Source of the DNA: Phoenix dactylifera
Lineage: Eukaryota > Streptophyta > Magnoliopsida > Arecales > Arecaceae
Length of the DNA: 64,000 bases
Direction of reading: 5' to 3'
Assembly (NCBI RefSeq): GCF_009389715.1
Contig: NC_052399.1
Location: 18,851,646 to 18,915,645 of the forward strand
The notes beneath the pieces are model-generated. The model searched no databases. It was not told the DNA's origin and saw only the letters and a list, made by a program, of their open reading frames with translations. Shown here in pieces: positions 47,501-60,262 of the stretch (its first letter is position 1; each line of letters begins with the position of its first letter). Both the position numbers and the translations under genes were made by a program.

Positions 47501-49965
47501 ACCCCTCACACAATATAGGATTTAAGCAGAAATAGTCTTTTGAAAGATGTCCTTTGATTCAGCATCATTGTGGTATCAGCTCTAGTAATTCTTTTTGGGG
47601 TGTGTCTAGGTCATTCGATTTTGTATCAACTAATTTGATGTTGCTTAATGTTGGTTGCAGGTCTGATTAGGTTGGAGCTGTGGGGAAAAGGATTTTGATT
47701 ATCATGTTATGTGGAGGCTATATATCTTCAGACAATAATTAACAAATCTTGTTATTAGCCATCAATTATACTATGGTTCCAAATTCACAATCAATCATGT
47801 GCGTTGTGCTTGAACTTTTAGTACATGACCAATACTTTTATCTTATTTCTGAGCTTAAATCCACTGGTTGTTTTCAACTTGCACAAATAATAGATGCACC
47901 CTCAAAATTGAGGAGATTCGACTCATCCTGTTAGCTTTAGCATTGATTGAGCTTGTTTATGAGGTTCTCTCTGTATTACTATTCCTGGTAACTACTAGAG
48001 GAGTAGCTTCATGAGTCTGAAAGCCATAAGATTCTTCTGAAACAAAATTATTCCACGGAGCGGTGGAAAGCAACACGGAAAACTATAGTCAAGTGACCAT
48101 TTAGTCTAATTGGCCATTGCAGTAGAGTTTGGTTTGAATTTTATGGATCAAATACATATTTGGTGAATGAGGTCTGGAGGGGTGAAAACTGGTATATCTG
48201 GTAGGGAAAAGAATTGAGTTGTTTAAATTGGATTTTTCGTGCATTACACTAACATGATGTCAACTTGAAAATATATCAGCATTTATTTGAGCGGCTTCTT
48301 ACATAAAATAACTTTTTTTTTTTTGATGGCTGTTCTTACAATTAACCATCATATTTTCTGATTTTTTTTTTTAGAAAATTAAATTTAGGGACCAACTATT
48401 TGCATGTGACTTCCTATATGAATAACAAATGGCCGGATGTAAATCTTCTAAACAAGGTTCGCCGTCTCAGTACTGGACTTCGTACCGGTGCCACGCTAGT
48501 ACAATATCGGTATAGTACAGTATGGCGTTTTTTTTAACGTATCGAGTGTCGGACGTATCATATATCGGTACCGAACCGATATGGTATGGTACACTCCGTA
48601 TCGTTCGATCTAAGTTGGTATGGAGTATCTTACTTTTAAGCATTACAATATGAATAATTAACCAAATTTTGGTTGGTTTGATATTTTTGATCATTTACCA
48701 TTGTTGATTTTCGATGATTTTTGGGTTTGAAAACGCATATGTCCAAATTCATTTTAGGTGGCATTTCTGCAATCTATCAAACTTATGTTCTTTATTTGTT
48801 TTCTCTGTTTAAAATGTTAAATTTGATAGCATCGATATGGATTTGATTGTTTTTTTTTTTTCTTTCAAAAACTGGTAGTGTGCGGATGGTTTTTTATAAA
48901 GAATAATATATATGGGGTGCTGATGATACCTTTTTGGTGTTAAAACTCTTTTTTTTTGGGTTAATGTATAACTTCTCTCCTCGGACTGGAGACAAGAACC
49001 CAACATGTTGGGACCTCAAAGTACGGTGAAAATTGGACAATGCTATCCTGTTATGCGTATATGGAGCTATACAGTAGCAGCAGTCATTGTTTTGCTTTCC
49101 TCAAGTTATTTCGAGGAAGACTAAGGTAGATTGGTACCTATAGACTTATTTAGTTTGTGAAATTTTTTTTAATAATATTTTTTTTTAAAAAATAATTTTT
49201 GAAAATATATTATTTAGAAAAATAATTTTTGTATGTTTTATTGATGATGAGAAAGTAACACATTTCACAATAGCTTATGTTTGATTGGGCATCTAATTTT
49301 TTTTAAAAAATGAAATACTTATTATATTTTTAGTAAAAAAAAAATTGTACCTATGAGTTTTGATGGCTTAAGGGTGCTTAAAAAAAAATGGTCTCAATTT
49401 CTAACCAGCGGAAAAGTAGTTTTTTTATATATTTTTTGATTTTTTTTCTCATTAAACATAAAATTTTATTTCATGAAAATGCTATTTTTTGTTTTTTTTT
49501 CATTTGCAATTTTCAATTAAACAGGAAATATTTTTTTATTTTTTTGTTTTCTTCTTTTTTTTTTCACAAGCCAAACGAGTAATATACGGGCGCATATCTT
49601 GAGGCTGCTTGGAAAGCAACGATTGCTATTATGGTGATCGTGAATTTTAGTTTAAATGCTACTATCTCTTGCTATTTTAGATAAGAGATGGGTTCCATTA
49701 TAAATGATTTGGTTCTCTCTTTGGCATCCTCACCACCGAATGCCTCTGTTTCATCTGTCTGGGCGTGCACATCGGAGGTCTGGCCGCCGGGGCGCGATAC
49801 AAATAGTATATGTGGTAAAGTGAAAATCCGAACCCAAAGTTTAAAAAACAATTTTTTACCATTACGGTATCAACTCATGAAACTGTTTATAGATTCGTAA
49901 AGCCGGATGGCGCGAATTAAAATGCAGACCCCGAAAACCTAGAGAAGAAAGTTGTTCATTATTTC
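47501..49965. other. 3' untranslated region and intergenic spacer downstream of ICDH
   Basis: The first 250-500 bp are probably the ICDH 3' untranslated region. The rest is AT-rich with several poly(T)/poly(A) runs (48311-48325, 48849-48862, 49150-49560) and one GGTACCG-rich block annotated separately. No gene is recognised. Confidence 0.5.
48470..48620. repeat. Dispersed-type repeat rich in TACCGG/CGGTA palindromes
   Basis: CGTACCGGTGCCACG, ATATCGGTATAG, TATATCGGTACCGAACCGAT and GGTATGGTACACTCCGTAT occur within 150 bp, some as near-palindromes. I infer a relic of a dispersed repeat with inverted-repeat structure. The family is not identified. Confidence 0.45.
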
Positions 49966-50363
49966 TGTTGTATAAATTTTAAAAAAATCTCTGAAGTTAT
50001 GCAGCCAAATATTTAAGTGATTGTCAAAGCATATTCAAGAAATTAGCAAAGTATATTTCGAGAACCCATTATCGTATTTTTTTTAAATAAAAAAAATCAT
50101 CATAGTATGTTTTTGAGATATTCGTGGAATCTCCATAATTTTATAGAACTTCCTGAGTATATTTTCTGGATTATTATTATATATTTACATCCTTGTATCT
50201 ATTACTATTGAAAGCAACTGTATGGAAGCACTATAAAATAATACGTAGAAAAAAACTTCATAATTCTATTTTGCTTTTCTACATGGTATTGGCGTCTCTG
50301 TTGCAATTTCTAAATGTTGTCGGATTCCGGCTCTATGCCATACAAAGTGAAGTATGATACAAC

Positions 50364-53300
50364 ATGCTTATGATCGACTTCAATGCCCTTAATAAGCGTT
50401 CACTCTCCATGAAAGATTACTTACAAAAAGTAAAGAGATTCTCAGACATTCTAGCTGCTATTAGTCGACAAGGGGCTTTTGCAAATATTCGCCATCCGAT
50501 GCTACTCAAGCTTGGACCCAAGTATGAGCACCTTGTCTCCACTCTTCTCACCATGGGCATTGCTGCAAGCTTTGATAGAGTTACACGGCATTCTACTGCA
50601 ATATGATGTATGTGAGGACTTGTGCGGACGTGTGTTTAGTCCCACATCGGTTATTCGCTGGGTAGATCTTGGATACTTATACAGGATCAAGGAACCCAAA
50701 TAATACCTTCCAGCTAGCCATTTTGGGTGAGGTCCTGAGTTGTTACAAAAGGTATCAGAGCGGACCCGGTCTATAACCTATGTGGACTAGGGGACACTGC
50801 AGCACGGATCCATTGGGGCTGACCACGGGTTAATCAGGGTGTTTGTGATTTGATATGAATAGATATGAACCGTTAGCCTGACGAGAACGTCATGGCTTGA
50901 ACGGATGGAGTATGTGAGGACCCGTGCGGACGTGTATTTAGTCCCACATCGGTTATTTGCTGGATAGAGGTTGGGTACTTATACAGGATCAAGGAGCCCA
51001 AATAATACTTTCTGGCTAGTCATTTTGGGTGTGGTCCTGAGTTGTTACAATGTACAAATGAGACTCCATGCATACAATATATCTTCTCCCATGGGTGGAA
51101 TTCCACCTACTGCCAATTTCATACAAAAGAACAACACTCTGAAGCCTATCTCAACGCACACAGCTGCTTGCATGCAATCACCCCATAGCAAAATTTGGTG
51201 TCTAAGTCTGCCGGAAGTATGGCATATACTGCTTTAAAGTATTACCTCTGCTTTGACCGATCCTATCAGGCTGATGTCAACTCGCCACAAGCTAATCTTG
51301 CTATTGCCAATGACCTTACTTGGTACACAGTAGCCCAGAGCAAGTCAACATAGGGGACGGTTCAGGAATGGCTATAAACATAGTTGGCCACTCTCATTGT
51401 CTCTTCTCGTCCTATTTGGCTTAATAATATTTTGCATATGCCTCAAATAACTAAAAATCTTTTATCTATCTCACTTTACTCGTGATAACTCATGCCTTTT
51501 TGAATTTCATCCTGATCATTTTGTTGTGAAGGACCTCACCACGCCCAAATCCTTCTCTAGGGAATGCTTAAGAAAGTATCGACTGCTTCTTGCTTGATGA
51601 TGCCACTAAGTTGGCTCCTGCCATATTTGCTGCTTCAACTCATGTCTCTCATCTAGCATCAATGTGGCTAGATCATGCTGCTATGCCTATTGTCACTCCG
51701 AGTTCTTCGTTCTTTAAATTTGTCTTTTAATAAAGAAAATGATGTGTTTGTTTATTCTTCGTGTCAATTAAGCAAAAGTCATGACTTACTTTTCAGTCCT
51801 CACATCCACTAGAATTTATTCGTATCGATATTTGGGGATCTGCTCCCACTGCCTCCTATTTTGGCTATCGATATTACATTCACTTTCTAGATGTTTTTAA
51901 TTGTTTTTCTTGGTTTTATCCATTGAAAAATAAATTAGATATTTACCATGTCTTTTACACTTTTTGCATGCATGTTGAGAATATTTTGCCATGTAAAATA
52001 AATTTTTTACAAACTAATTGTGCACGTGAATGCCAGTCTAATCTTTTTTAGAAATAATTAAATGTCAATGGTATTGGCCATCATTTCTCTTGTGCCTATA
52101 TTTCTCAATAAAATGGAGCAGCGGAATGAAAAGATTGCCACATTGTAGATCTAGAACTTTCCCTTCTTGCTCAATAAATTTTGAGATTACATATTTGAAA
52201 AAGTTAATTTCATCATTAATTAGTTATCCATATGTATCCTTTATTTTATCTCTTCTTGGGAAAAAATATTTAATAAGAAACCTGACTATAATTTTCTTTG
52301 CATTGTTGGTTGCTTATGCTTTCCATAGCTGATGCTAAATATAAATTAAAATTTTGTTCTCTTTCGTGTGTCTTTCTTGATTATCCTATAGGTTTTTATG
52401 AGTACCGATGGCTTTTTATATCTTGTGATGTTGCTTCAATGAGCACCCTTGTCCTTATGCACAACACCCTCCTTGAGAGGAGAATCATAAAATTCCGAGC
52501 ATCTCTTCTTCACCTTGGACTTCACTCAATCACAACAATTCTCAGAACCTGGTGCAAGCCAACTTCCTGACATCCCACCCCAGCCCGAATCACATATTAC
52601 CTCTAAACCCATGTCACCTAATCAAGCCATTCAACGTCCAGCCAATGAGCCCCATGTGTCTCCATACCTATAGCCTTCCATTGAATCCATCTCAACTGCG
52701 CCCTACACTACCGCATCCGAGTTTGCACCTAGTGATCCAACCTAGTGAACCTTTGGTCTCTCCAAGAGAACACCATTCTTCCTCTTCTCAAGTTGGTGGC
52801 TATCATATGCTTACACAGTCAAAGAATGGAACACTAAAGCCACACCGCTTCAGTATCAAACATCCTATAGCTTTTGTGGCTCGCTACTCTCCTACCAAGC
52901 CGACATGCTTTACACAAGCTCAGCAGGATCCTCAATGGTGTGAAGCAATGGCTGATGAGTACAATGCCTTGATCTCCAATGGCACTTGGATTCTTTCACC
53001 ACCTTCTCCTTCGCAGCATATTATTGGCAACAAATAGATGTCAGAATCAAAAGGAAAGTTGATGGTTTTATGGAGCACTACAAAGTAGATCTTGTGGCTA
53101 AGAGGTTTAATCAACAAAAGAGATTGACTATGATGAGACCTTTAGCCCTATTATCAAGCCTGTGACCGTTCGTGCTATCCTTTCGCTTGCTATCTTTGGC
53201 AGTTGGCCTATTCATCAATTAAATGTTTAAAATGCATTTCTTCATGGTAATCTACATAAAGCAACCTCTAGGTTTCGCTAATCCGAATCATCCTACTTAC

Positions 53301-54130
53301 GTTTGCAAAATGCAACATTTTCTTTATGACCTCAAGCAAGCTCCATGGGCCTAGTTCCAATGCCCTAGTTCTTATTCGCAAACTCTTGGTATTTTGTGGG
53401 TTTAAAGCCAATGTGTCTCTATTTATCAAGCGTGCCAAGAGTTATATGGCACTTCTTGTTTATGTCAATAATATTCTTCTAACTGGCTCACCACGCACCC
53501 CATTAGATTCTCTTATTGCCTCTCTTCAATCGGAATTTGCTATGAAGGACTAGGACTCTTATTATTTTCTTGGAATTGAGGGCAAACCTACTTCTTCGGG
53601 ACTTCACTTGCAGCAGTCCAAGTATATTTTTGATCTCCTAAGGCCAAAATGGACGATGCAAAACATGTTTCCACTCCTGTATCTGCGGGTTCCTAGATGT
53701 CCTTATGTGCTGGTACTCCGCTTCTTGATTTGGTTTACTATTGCAGTCTGGTGGGGGCCCTTTAGTATCTAACCCTTATACATCTAGATATTGCTTTTGT
53801 TGTCAACCAAGTGAGTCAATTCATGAATTGACCGACTATCTTGCACCGGCTTGCAGTTAAGCAAATCATTCGGTATTCGAAAACACCATTGATTACAACC
53901 TTCATTTGACCCAAAATTCCCCTCTTACTCTTCACGCCTATTCGAATGCTGATGGAGCCAGTAATTTTGATGATCGTTGTTTTGTTAGTGGCTCCAGTAT
54001 CTTTCTAGGATCCAATCTCATTTCTTGGAGTGCTAACAAGCAGAGAATAGTTGCATGTTGCAGTACCGAGTTTGAATATAAGGGGCTTTCTAAGAAGTCA
54101 TTTGGATTCTATTTTTACTTCAAGAATTGA
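50364..54130 (+). pseudogene. Broken copia gag-pol remnants
   Basis: Segments in order: gag-like SLSMKDYLQKVKRFSDILA near 50400; a protease-flanking region with NDLTWYT near 51310; GAG-pre-integrase and integrase traces near 51640-52020 (SMWLDHA, PLEFIRIDIWGSAPTASYF); RT start near 52930 (QWCEAMADEYNALISNGTW); an RT core near 53460 where the usual YVDD reads YVNN; and RNase H near 53930 (HAYSNADGASNFDD, STEFEY). Many stops and frameshifts separate them. The element cannot encode its own proteins. Confidence 0.85.
50611..51049 (+). mobile_element. TRIM retrotransposon nested in the degenerate copia element, 439 bp
   Basis: Two 137-bp direct repeats (50611-50747 and 50913-51049) with TG...CA ends; interior 165 bp; perfect 5-bp target duplication ATGTA at 50606-50610 and 51050-51054. 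The primer site reads AGGTATCAGAGC, one base off the tRNA-Met match, and the interior ends in GGATGGAG. It is the same family as the copy at 39677-40105 (same LTR length, same interior words such as GGACACTGCAGCACGGATCC), in the opposite orientation. The two LTRs differ at about 14 positions by eye, most of them transitions. Confidence 0.94.
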
Positions 54131-54844
54131 AAATTCTCCTTTCTAACTCACCAATACTATGGTGTGATAATATATCAGCCATCTATCCCATTGCTAATCC
54201 AATTTTTCATGCTTTTACTAAGTACATAGAAATTGATTTCCATTTTATATTCTTGTCAACAACTTCATATTTAATTAATCTTTTCCTCCAATCAACTAGC
54301 TGATATTTTTATAAAGGGGCTTTTCTGTCAATGCATTCAACTACCATGCTCTAAGCTCTCAATGTTATCTACTCAGCTTGCGTAAGTGTATTAACTGTAT
54401 AAATCTTCAAAAAATCTTTGATATCATGTAGCCAAATCTTCAGGAGATCATCAAAACATATTTAACAGATTACTTAAGCATATTTATGAAATTTATTATC
54501 ACATATTTTTCATTAATAGATTACCAAGATATATTTTTGAAATATTCCTAAAATCTCGAAGCATATTCTTGGAATATGCATGCAATTTTTAAAATTATGT
54601 AAAATTCATAAAGTATATTTTTGGGTTGTACATTTCTATTCTTATATTTATTATCATATTTTAAGATTTACTATTATATAGTTCTATTCCTGCATCTATT
54701 TCCATTTCTAAGCAATTGTACAGTAATATTATAAAGAAAAAGTTGACATATTCACCGAAACAGTTTGACTCGATTCCTTTGGTTTTTCGGTGTCAGAAGA
54801 AAAAGAGGCGTCCGTCAGAGCTTGTGCGGTGGCCACAAGCAAGC

Positions 54845-57527
54845 ATGTCCTATCTCTCTTCTTTGGCTGCTTTCCCTCGCTCCGTACAGAAGCGGCCCTT
54901 CATCTTCTCGATTCCGCAAAGGAGACCCAAATCTCCAACTAGTTGTCTGAGAATTGGGGCAGAGGAGATCGCAGGGCTCGCCCACAACAAGGTCAAGCTC
55001 ACCAGTCCCACCTCTCCCGGATCTTCTTTTTGGAAGATAAGAGTAGGAAATTTTTCGTTTTTCTTGGTTGATACTGGGTTTCTGTTTCAGGTGTTAGTAG
55101 CAGCTACTCTTGCCTCTGCGATCGGGCAGATCTCCAAGCCGTTGACTTCGGCTATTAATGGGAAGGGAATCGATCCGAAGGCGGCGGTTCGGTCAGGCGG
55201 AATGCCGTCGACTCATTCAGCTGTAAGACGAGAGTTTATTACTTCTGTCGCGGGGTTTCTTTAATTTGGTGTTTTAGTCGAGCGAATTCCAATTTCTTGA
55301 TGATTTCGAATTGCTTGCTTGACTCACAGAGCGTTGTAGCTGCTGCAACTTCTCTTGGTCTACAAAGGTAGGCAAAGAAAGTGTTTGTTATAATCTTTGA
55401 AAGATAAGTTTATGTGACCATGGGACTGCATCAGTTCTCGTGCTAGGAGCTATTATTAATTTTGTTATGGAAATTATATAGTTAAGAGGCTGGAAATTCA
55501 TGTTGGATTGAGCTGTTGTTAGCTTTATGACTAGGCTTATGCTTGTAACGCAGGGGATTTTCAGATTCGATCTTTGGCATGTCCGTGGTCTTTGCTGCAC
55601 TTGTAATGTACGATGCCCAGGTACACTCTGTTGTGTTTGTAAATTTTCCCTGACACCATGAATCCATGATGCACTCTACAAAAGTTGAAGATGTCCTTCC
55701 ATTAATTTAAGCAAAACATTTAGGTTGTTTGTCTTGATACTACTTCCGCTCATATTTATCCAGAAAGATTATGTGAGTTGGCTGAGGCTCTTGCCATTAG
55801 AAATAATCAGGCTTAGAACAAAGAACAATATGACCACCAAGCTTCGCTCCAATTTTATGTACTTGGTTTCAGGAACCCAAGCCGTTCCATTTTCTATTTT
55901 GACATGTCGCACCTCAGGCCCCCTTTTTTACTGTGACTACCTAATATCTTTTTTATAAATGCCCATACGATCTCAGTCGAGAAAATTAAGCTGGCTTTGG
56001 CTTGCTTAATATTAATTTTTTCCTAAAAAACTTTGAATCCGACTCCTGTTTTAGTTCAAGTTGTTCCTATGTTCCAGAAATTAATTGGTTGTGTGCAGAT
56101 AGTTTGCTAGGAGGGTCATACAGATGACAGATTCTATAATTACAAAATCACACTAACATGATTATCTATACTATCATGTCTACATATGGTGAAAATAGTG
56201 CGCCTCTGACTTCATAATATAGAATTGGCAATTAGATGCCTGTATCCTGCTCGATGCAATTTCTTTTGCTTTTGTTTAACATTGTGTTCGTATATAGATA
56301 AAAAGTAATGATTTGCTCAGGTGGTTCCATGAGATGTTAAACACGGTAATTCAAATTGCTGCATTAGATTTCTCAAAAAAATTTCATATTAGCTTCATAT
56401 GGTCAAAGCCTGAAATCAACATATTGGAGGGGGACTATCTGAAGAAAAGCGATTAATTTGAAACCCAGGCCCTTGTTATTTTGCTTGGAAATGTCAAGCC
56501 TTTTTTTTTTTGCCCTTCCAATTTGTTTTTTGTGCTTTGCATTTTCGTATGTGCCTCTTTTCTCAATTACGCTGTTGACAAAAACTTAGTTTAACCACAT
56601 ACAATGCAAAACAGTCTTGAGAAAGATGAGAGAAACCACATGATTGGATTTATTGCTTATTTCTGGTTGAGACACTGAACTGCTTCTAAAAGTGAAACAT
56701 TGGGTCAACTAGTAGACATTTGAAGAATGGAGAATAAGCAAAGCGTCCTCCTGAGACAAAGCCTGCCAGCTTCAGCAGATAATCAGTTTCCAATCAAAAT
56801 TCGGTGTTGCGTAATGTTAGGAGTTTGAATCTTTTGAGAAGATGGCAAGGTTCTTAGCTGAACTGTGTCTTCTGCGCATTCAATTCATGGTGGAATTCTG
56901 TCTCTTGTTTACTTCTGACCATCTAAGGACCTAAAACTATTTATGGATTAATATAAGACTCAACATTATTTGTTTAAGCTGCAATATGTGCTCATTTATA
57001 GTTGCTCTAAAAATATGTTTTAACCATGCTATTCTTTGAATACTTAGTATGAGAGAATGAATATTTTGAATGCCACATTTAGTGAATGTGGTGTTTGTTT
57101 TCTCATTTATATGTTTAATCAACTTTAGGGAGTTAGAAGAGAGGTGGGTTACCATGCAAAGATTTTGAACAAGCTACTGAAAATCCAAGACAAGTCAACT
57201 CTTGATCCAGAGGAAGATGATCTAAATGATTCTAAACATGGAACATCCTCTATAAATTCCAAGGAAATTGTCCCCCTTGTCTCCATCTCTGAGAAGGCAA
57301 ATTCTTATACATCAAGATTGGAATCCAATCAAGTTCGCTGTTCTGGAATTACACCAAGGAAATTGGGTGCAATGCCAAGTTTGAACGTTGATGTTAAAGA
57401 TTCATCTGAGAAAACCTACAGCAAATGCAATCCATTGAATGAATTGGTTGGTCACACAGAAATTCAGGTTCTAGTTGGTGCTCTGTTGGGTTTCATTGTA
57501 AGTTTAGCCATTGATACTATATTATAA
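54845..57527 (+). CDS. DUF212 family protein (acid phosphatase/vanadium haloperoxidase-related), plastid-targeted type
   Basis: Exons: 54845-54991, 55091-55222, 55330-55367, 55554-55620, 57129-57527; total 783 nt, 260 aa. The first 40 residues are Ser/Arg/Pro-rich without acids, like a chloroplast transit peptide. The DUF212 core follows: HNKVLVAATLASAIGQ, SGGMPSTHSASVVAAATSLG, GFSDSIFGMSVVFAALVMYDAQGVRREVGYHAKILNK in outline, then an extra linker of about 85 acidic/polar residues, then LVGHTEIQVLVGALLGF. The GGMPSTHS motif is the family signature, and the hydrophobic stretches suggest a membrane protein. Biochemical activity is unproven for the family. The last exon is read to the TAA at 57525-57527; a GTAAGT donor just before it could add an unseen exon. 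Upstream there is only about 90 bp before LTR sequence. Confidence 0.88.
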
Positions 57528-60262
57528 CTGTAGCAATTACATTCTTCTCATTCAATACTAAATTCAAAATCAATGTAAGTTGTCTGCATATAAATAATGG
57601 TCTCTTTTTCCTAGCTTTTGTAGTTATGCGTCTCTTTCCAAATTCATAGTTTGATCCTATCATGCAGTACAGAGACAAAAGAAGAAAATGGAAAACTGTT
57701 TTCTCTAAGAGGAAAAGAAAGGAAAATAGAGTGAATGGCTTCATGATAAAGTGTACACTGTATATAAGATATTTAAGTTGTTCCATTGTTCTATTTCTGG
57801 TGTCCCTAACACTAGCTTGGTTTTTTTTTTGGGTAAAGTAACACTAGCTTGGTTTCAATGAAACCATTTGTGCTGCGTATGTTTGTAGGGTCCCTTTTGC
57901 TTCTCTGGACTAGCAAAGTACGTATTAGTGCATATCATAATCTCAAAGCAGAGAAAATTGTTCTAGTTAGATTGGTAGAAAGTTTTCGTGACATACAAAT
58001 ATTGTACCTTTCCTTCAATCGTATGTAAATGTCCATATTAATTCTTGTAGTATAAGTGAAACAAGTAATTTACTAAACAGCGACTTGGAGTAGTGGGTGA
58101 AGGGACAGCAAACATGTTTACATACAGCATTTATGAGTTTGCACATGTGGTGTTGTTGAAAATAATTAAATTTTTCATGTTATGTGATATGCGATTAGCA
58201 TTTGTACTTCTAATGAATTTAAAATTCCTGTATTATTGTGAAAGTGCAAACTTCCTTTTTCCAGGTTTGATCAGAAGAGATGGACATTAAAAATTTAATA
58301 TTTGAATGTTGTGCTTATCATGAGTGTATTATATAGTGATATATAATTATATATTTCTAACACAGAGAAAGATCAAACATGAAAGCACTTCTAGAGTGTT
58401 TGAATGGTAAAAAATTGTCAGGCTGTGAAAAAGTTTGTAGAATATAAACCAATGATGTGGAAATAAAAATCCGTTGTTAGAGCTTGTGAATGAAGAGGAT
58501 TAAGGAGAGAGAAATTAAATAAGATAGAAGAAACAGTGGCCTGATAGAACCATGTTATTTTTGAAATCAAAAGATGTGATCGGATGTGGAAGGGAATGTG
58601 GTTCATATTTTGTTTGCCTTCTTGTTTTGCAACATCTTGGTATAATGCTTATTTCTGAAATTCTTTTCAAATAGAGTTAATCTGATATTATATTTAGACT
58701 TTATGAAGACATATAAATTATAAGCATACTCGATATTGGCAGAACCCAGTCCATATAGGACTGTTCTTTGAAATTCCCATCTTGCTATCAGTGCTTGTTG
58801 ATGCAAAGGAGACTTTTCTCACGGGAGCATTGCGTTGTAGTATCACAACTATTTGGCAAGATATATGTTTTCCATCTGGGAGCAAATCATTTGATTTATG
58901 CATGGTTAGCAATGTCTCAGTTAATCACAAAGACATAATCTATATCGGCTTTCTATCGTCCACCATCCCTTATAAATTAAGTCCTATGTAACTAGTAAAT
59001 ATCTCATATCACATATACATTTGTTTCTTCCATAACGTAAACCACCGGTATTTTATATTGAATCATATTCTAGAATCATTCTTGAAACAGACCCAGGGAA
59101 AGATTACATAACCCATTATTATTTTTTTAAAATTCTGCAATATTGTCTATCTTTTTTTCCTACCACTCTAGGTTGTATATTCATACATATTTATCTCTAT
59201 TATGTTTCCCAACCATGTGATTATCTTGAAAAATGCATGAATTGAGATGAGGTTAAAAAAGGACTGTTTTAGAAGCTAGTCCATGATGACCCTCCATGGA
59301 TTCACCTACATAAGCTGCGGCTAATGTTGCAAACTTTGAGAGCCTGAATAGCACTTGTAAATAATCCAAGAAGCATAACAGGTTTAGGAATTATTGAAGG
59401 AACTAAAGAAACGAGAACGTTTAACAGTGGGGACTTTGATCCAGCTGGCTTCTACTTCAGGATGCTAGCTTTTTGATGGTGTCAAAACTTTGAAGGTGAG
59501 TTTTTCAAAATGCTTCCTGTGGATAGCAGCAGAAGTTATTTTCTGCTCATTATGTGACACAGTCAAGTCTGAACGGTATGGAGATTTAGATAGTGTCGTT
59601 TTCCATGACATCTTGGAAATATTTTCTGGATAATTTTGCTTGTATCTAAAGAAATGCGATTTGCTAGGACATTAGCAAAGAAGGAAGCAAGTGATTTTAT
59701 TCATAGCTCATGTATTGTCTCATGGCCTTTCACATTCTGCTCTGTTGCAGTTGACTTCTGACTCACAATGAGCTAATTATTTGGCAGTTTTTAATCCAAA
59801 TTTTATCTCCTGGTACTTCAAACAACACAATCACTCTAGATATGCTATCCTCAATAATTCTATAGTCAGTTCATGGTGGTGCCCCTCCAAGCCCACCATG
59901 AACAATGTTACTTACAAGTGGGTCAAGGTGGAGAACACGGGGGACCAAATGCTCTTTTGTGGATTGGATGGTGTATAAGCAAATTGGAATCTTACCTTGA
60001 TGCATTCCTCTTCAACAACCCATGAGACAACTTAGAATTATGGGAGCAGTTAATTTAATGGAATCGGCCACAGGGGAACAATTAATCTCATTTTGTTCTT
60101 GAACGTTATACTTGCTGGTGATGCACAAATAAATGATTCAAATAGACCAATTTGGAATATTATGACATGAAACACGAAGCAAACAAATCTTCAATATCCA
60201 AAATGCTGCGTGAAATTGAACCTAAGAAGACTTGTTTGGTACGATAGATCGATCCTCACCTC
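57528..60262. other. Intergenic region, no gene recognised
   Basis: AT-rich sequence between two convergent genes, holding their 3' ends. Open frames are below 70 codons with no recognised domain, and there is no repeat with clear ends. Confidence 0.5.

Larger units (their letters stand above)
49966..54756 (+). mobile_element. Old, degenerate Ty1/copia element, host of a nested TRIM
   Basis: Two diverged flanking repeats align through shared blocks (GTATAAAT, AATCTYTGA, GTAGCCAAAT/GCAGCCAAAT, AAGCAAYTGTA, ATTATAAAG-like). The 5' copy is about 49966-50283 and the 3' copy about 54387-54756. The 5' copy ends TTCTACA directly before TGGTATTGGCG, a decayed form of the TGGTATCAGAGC primer site. 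Between them lie disrupted gag, protease, integrase, RT and RNase H remnants on the plus strand. LTR ends are approximate and no target duplication was established. The 439-bp TRIM at 50611-51049 splits the gag remnant. Confidence 0.8.

Noticed and set aside
58782-58991. 69-codon open frame in the 57.5-60.2 kb spacer
   Set aside because: No domain, no splice context linking it to other exons, and the length is expected by chance.
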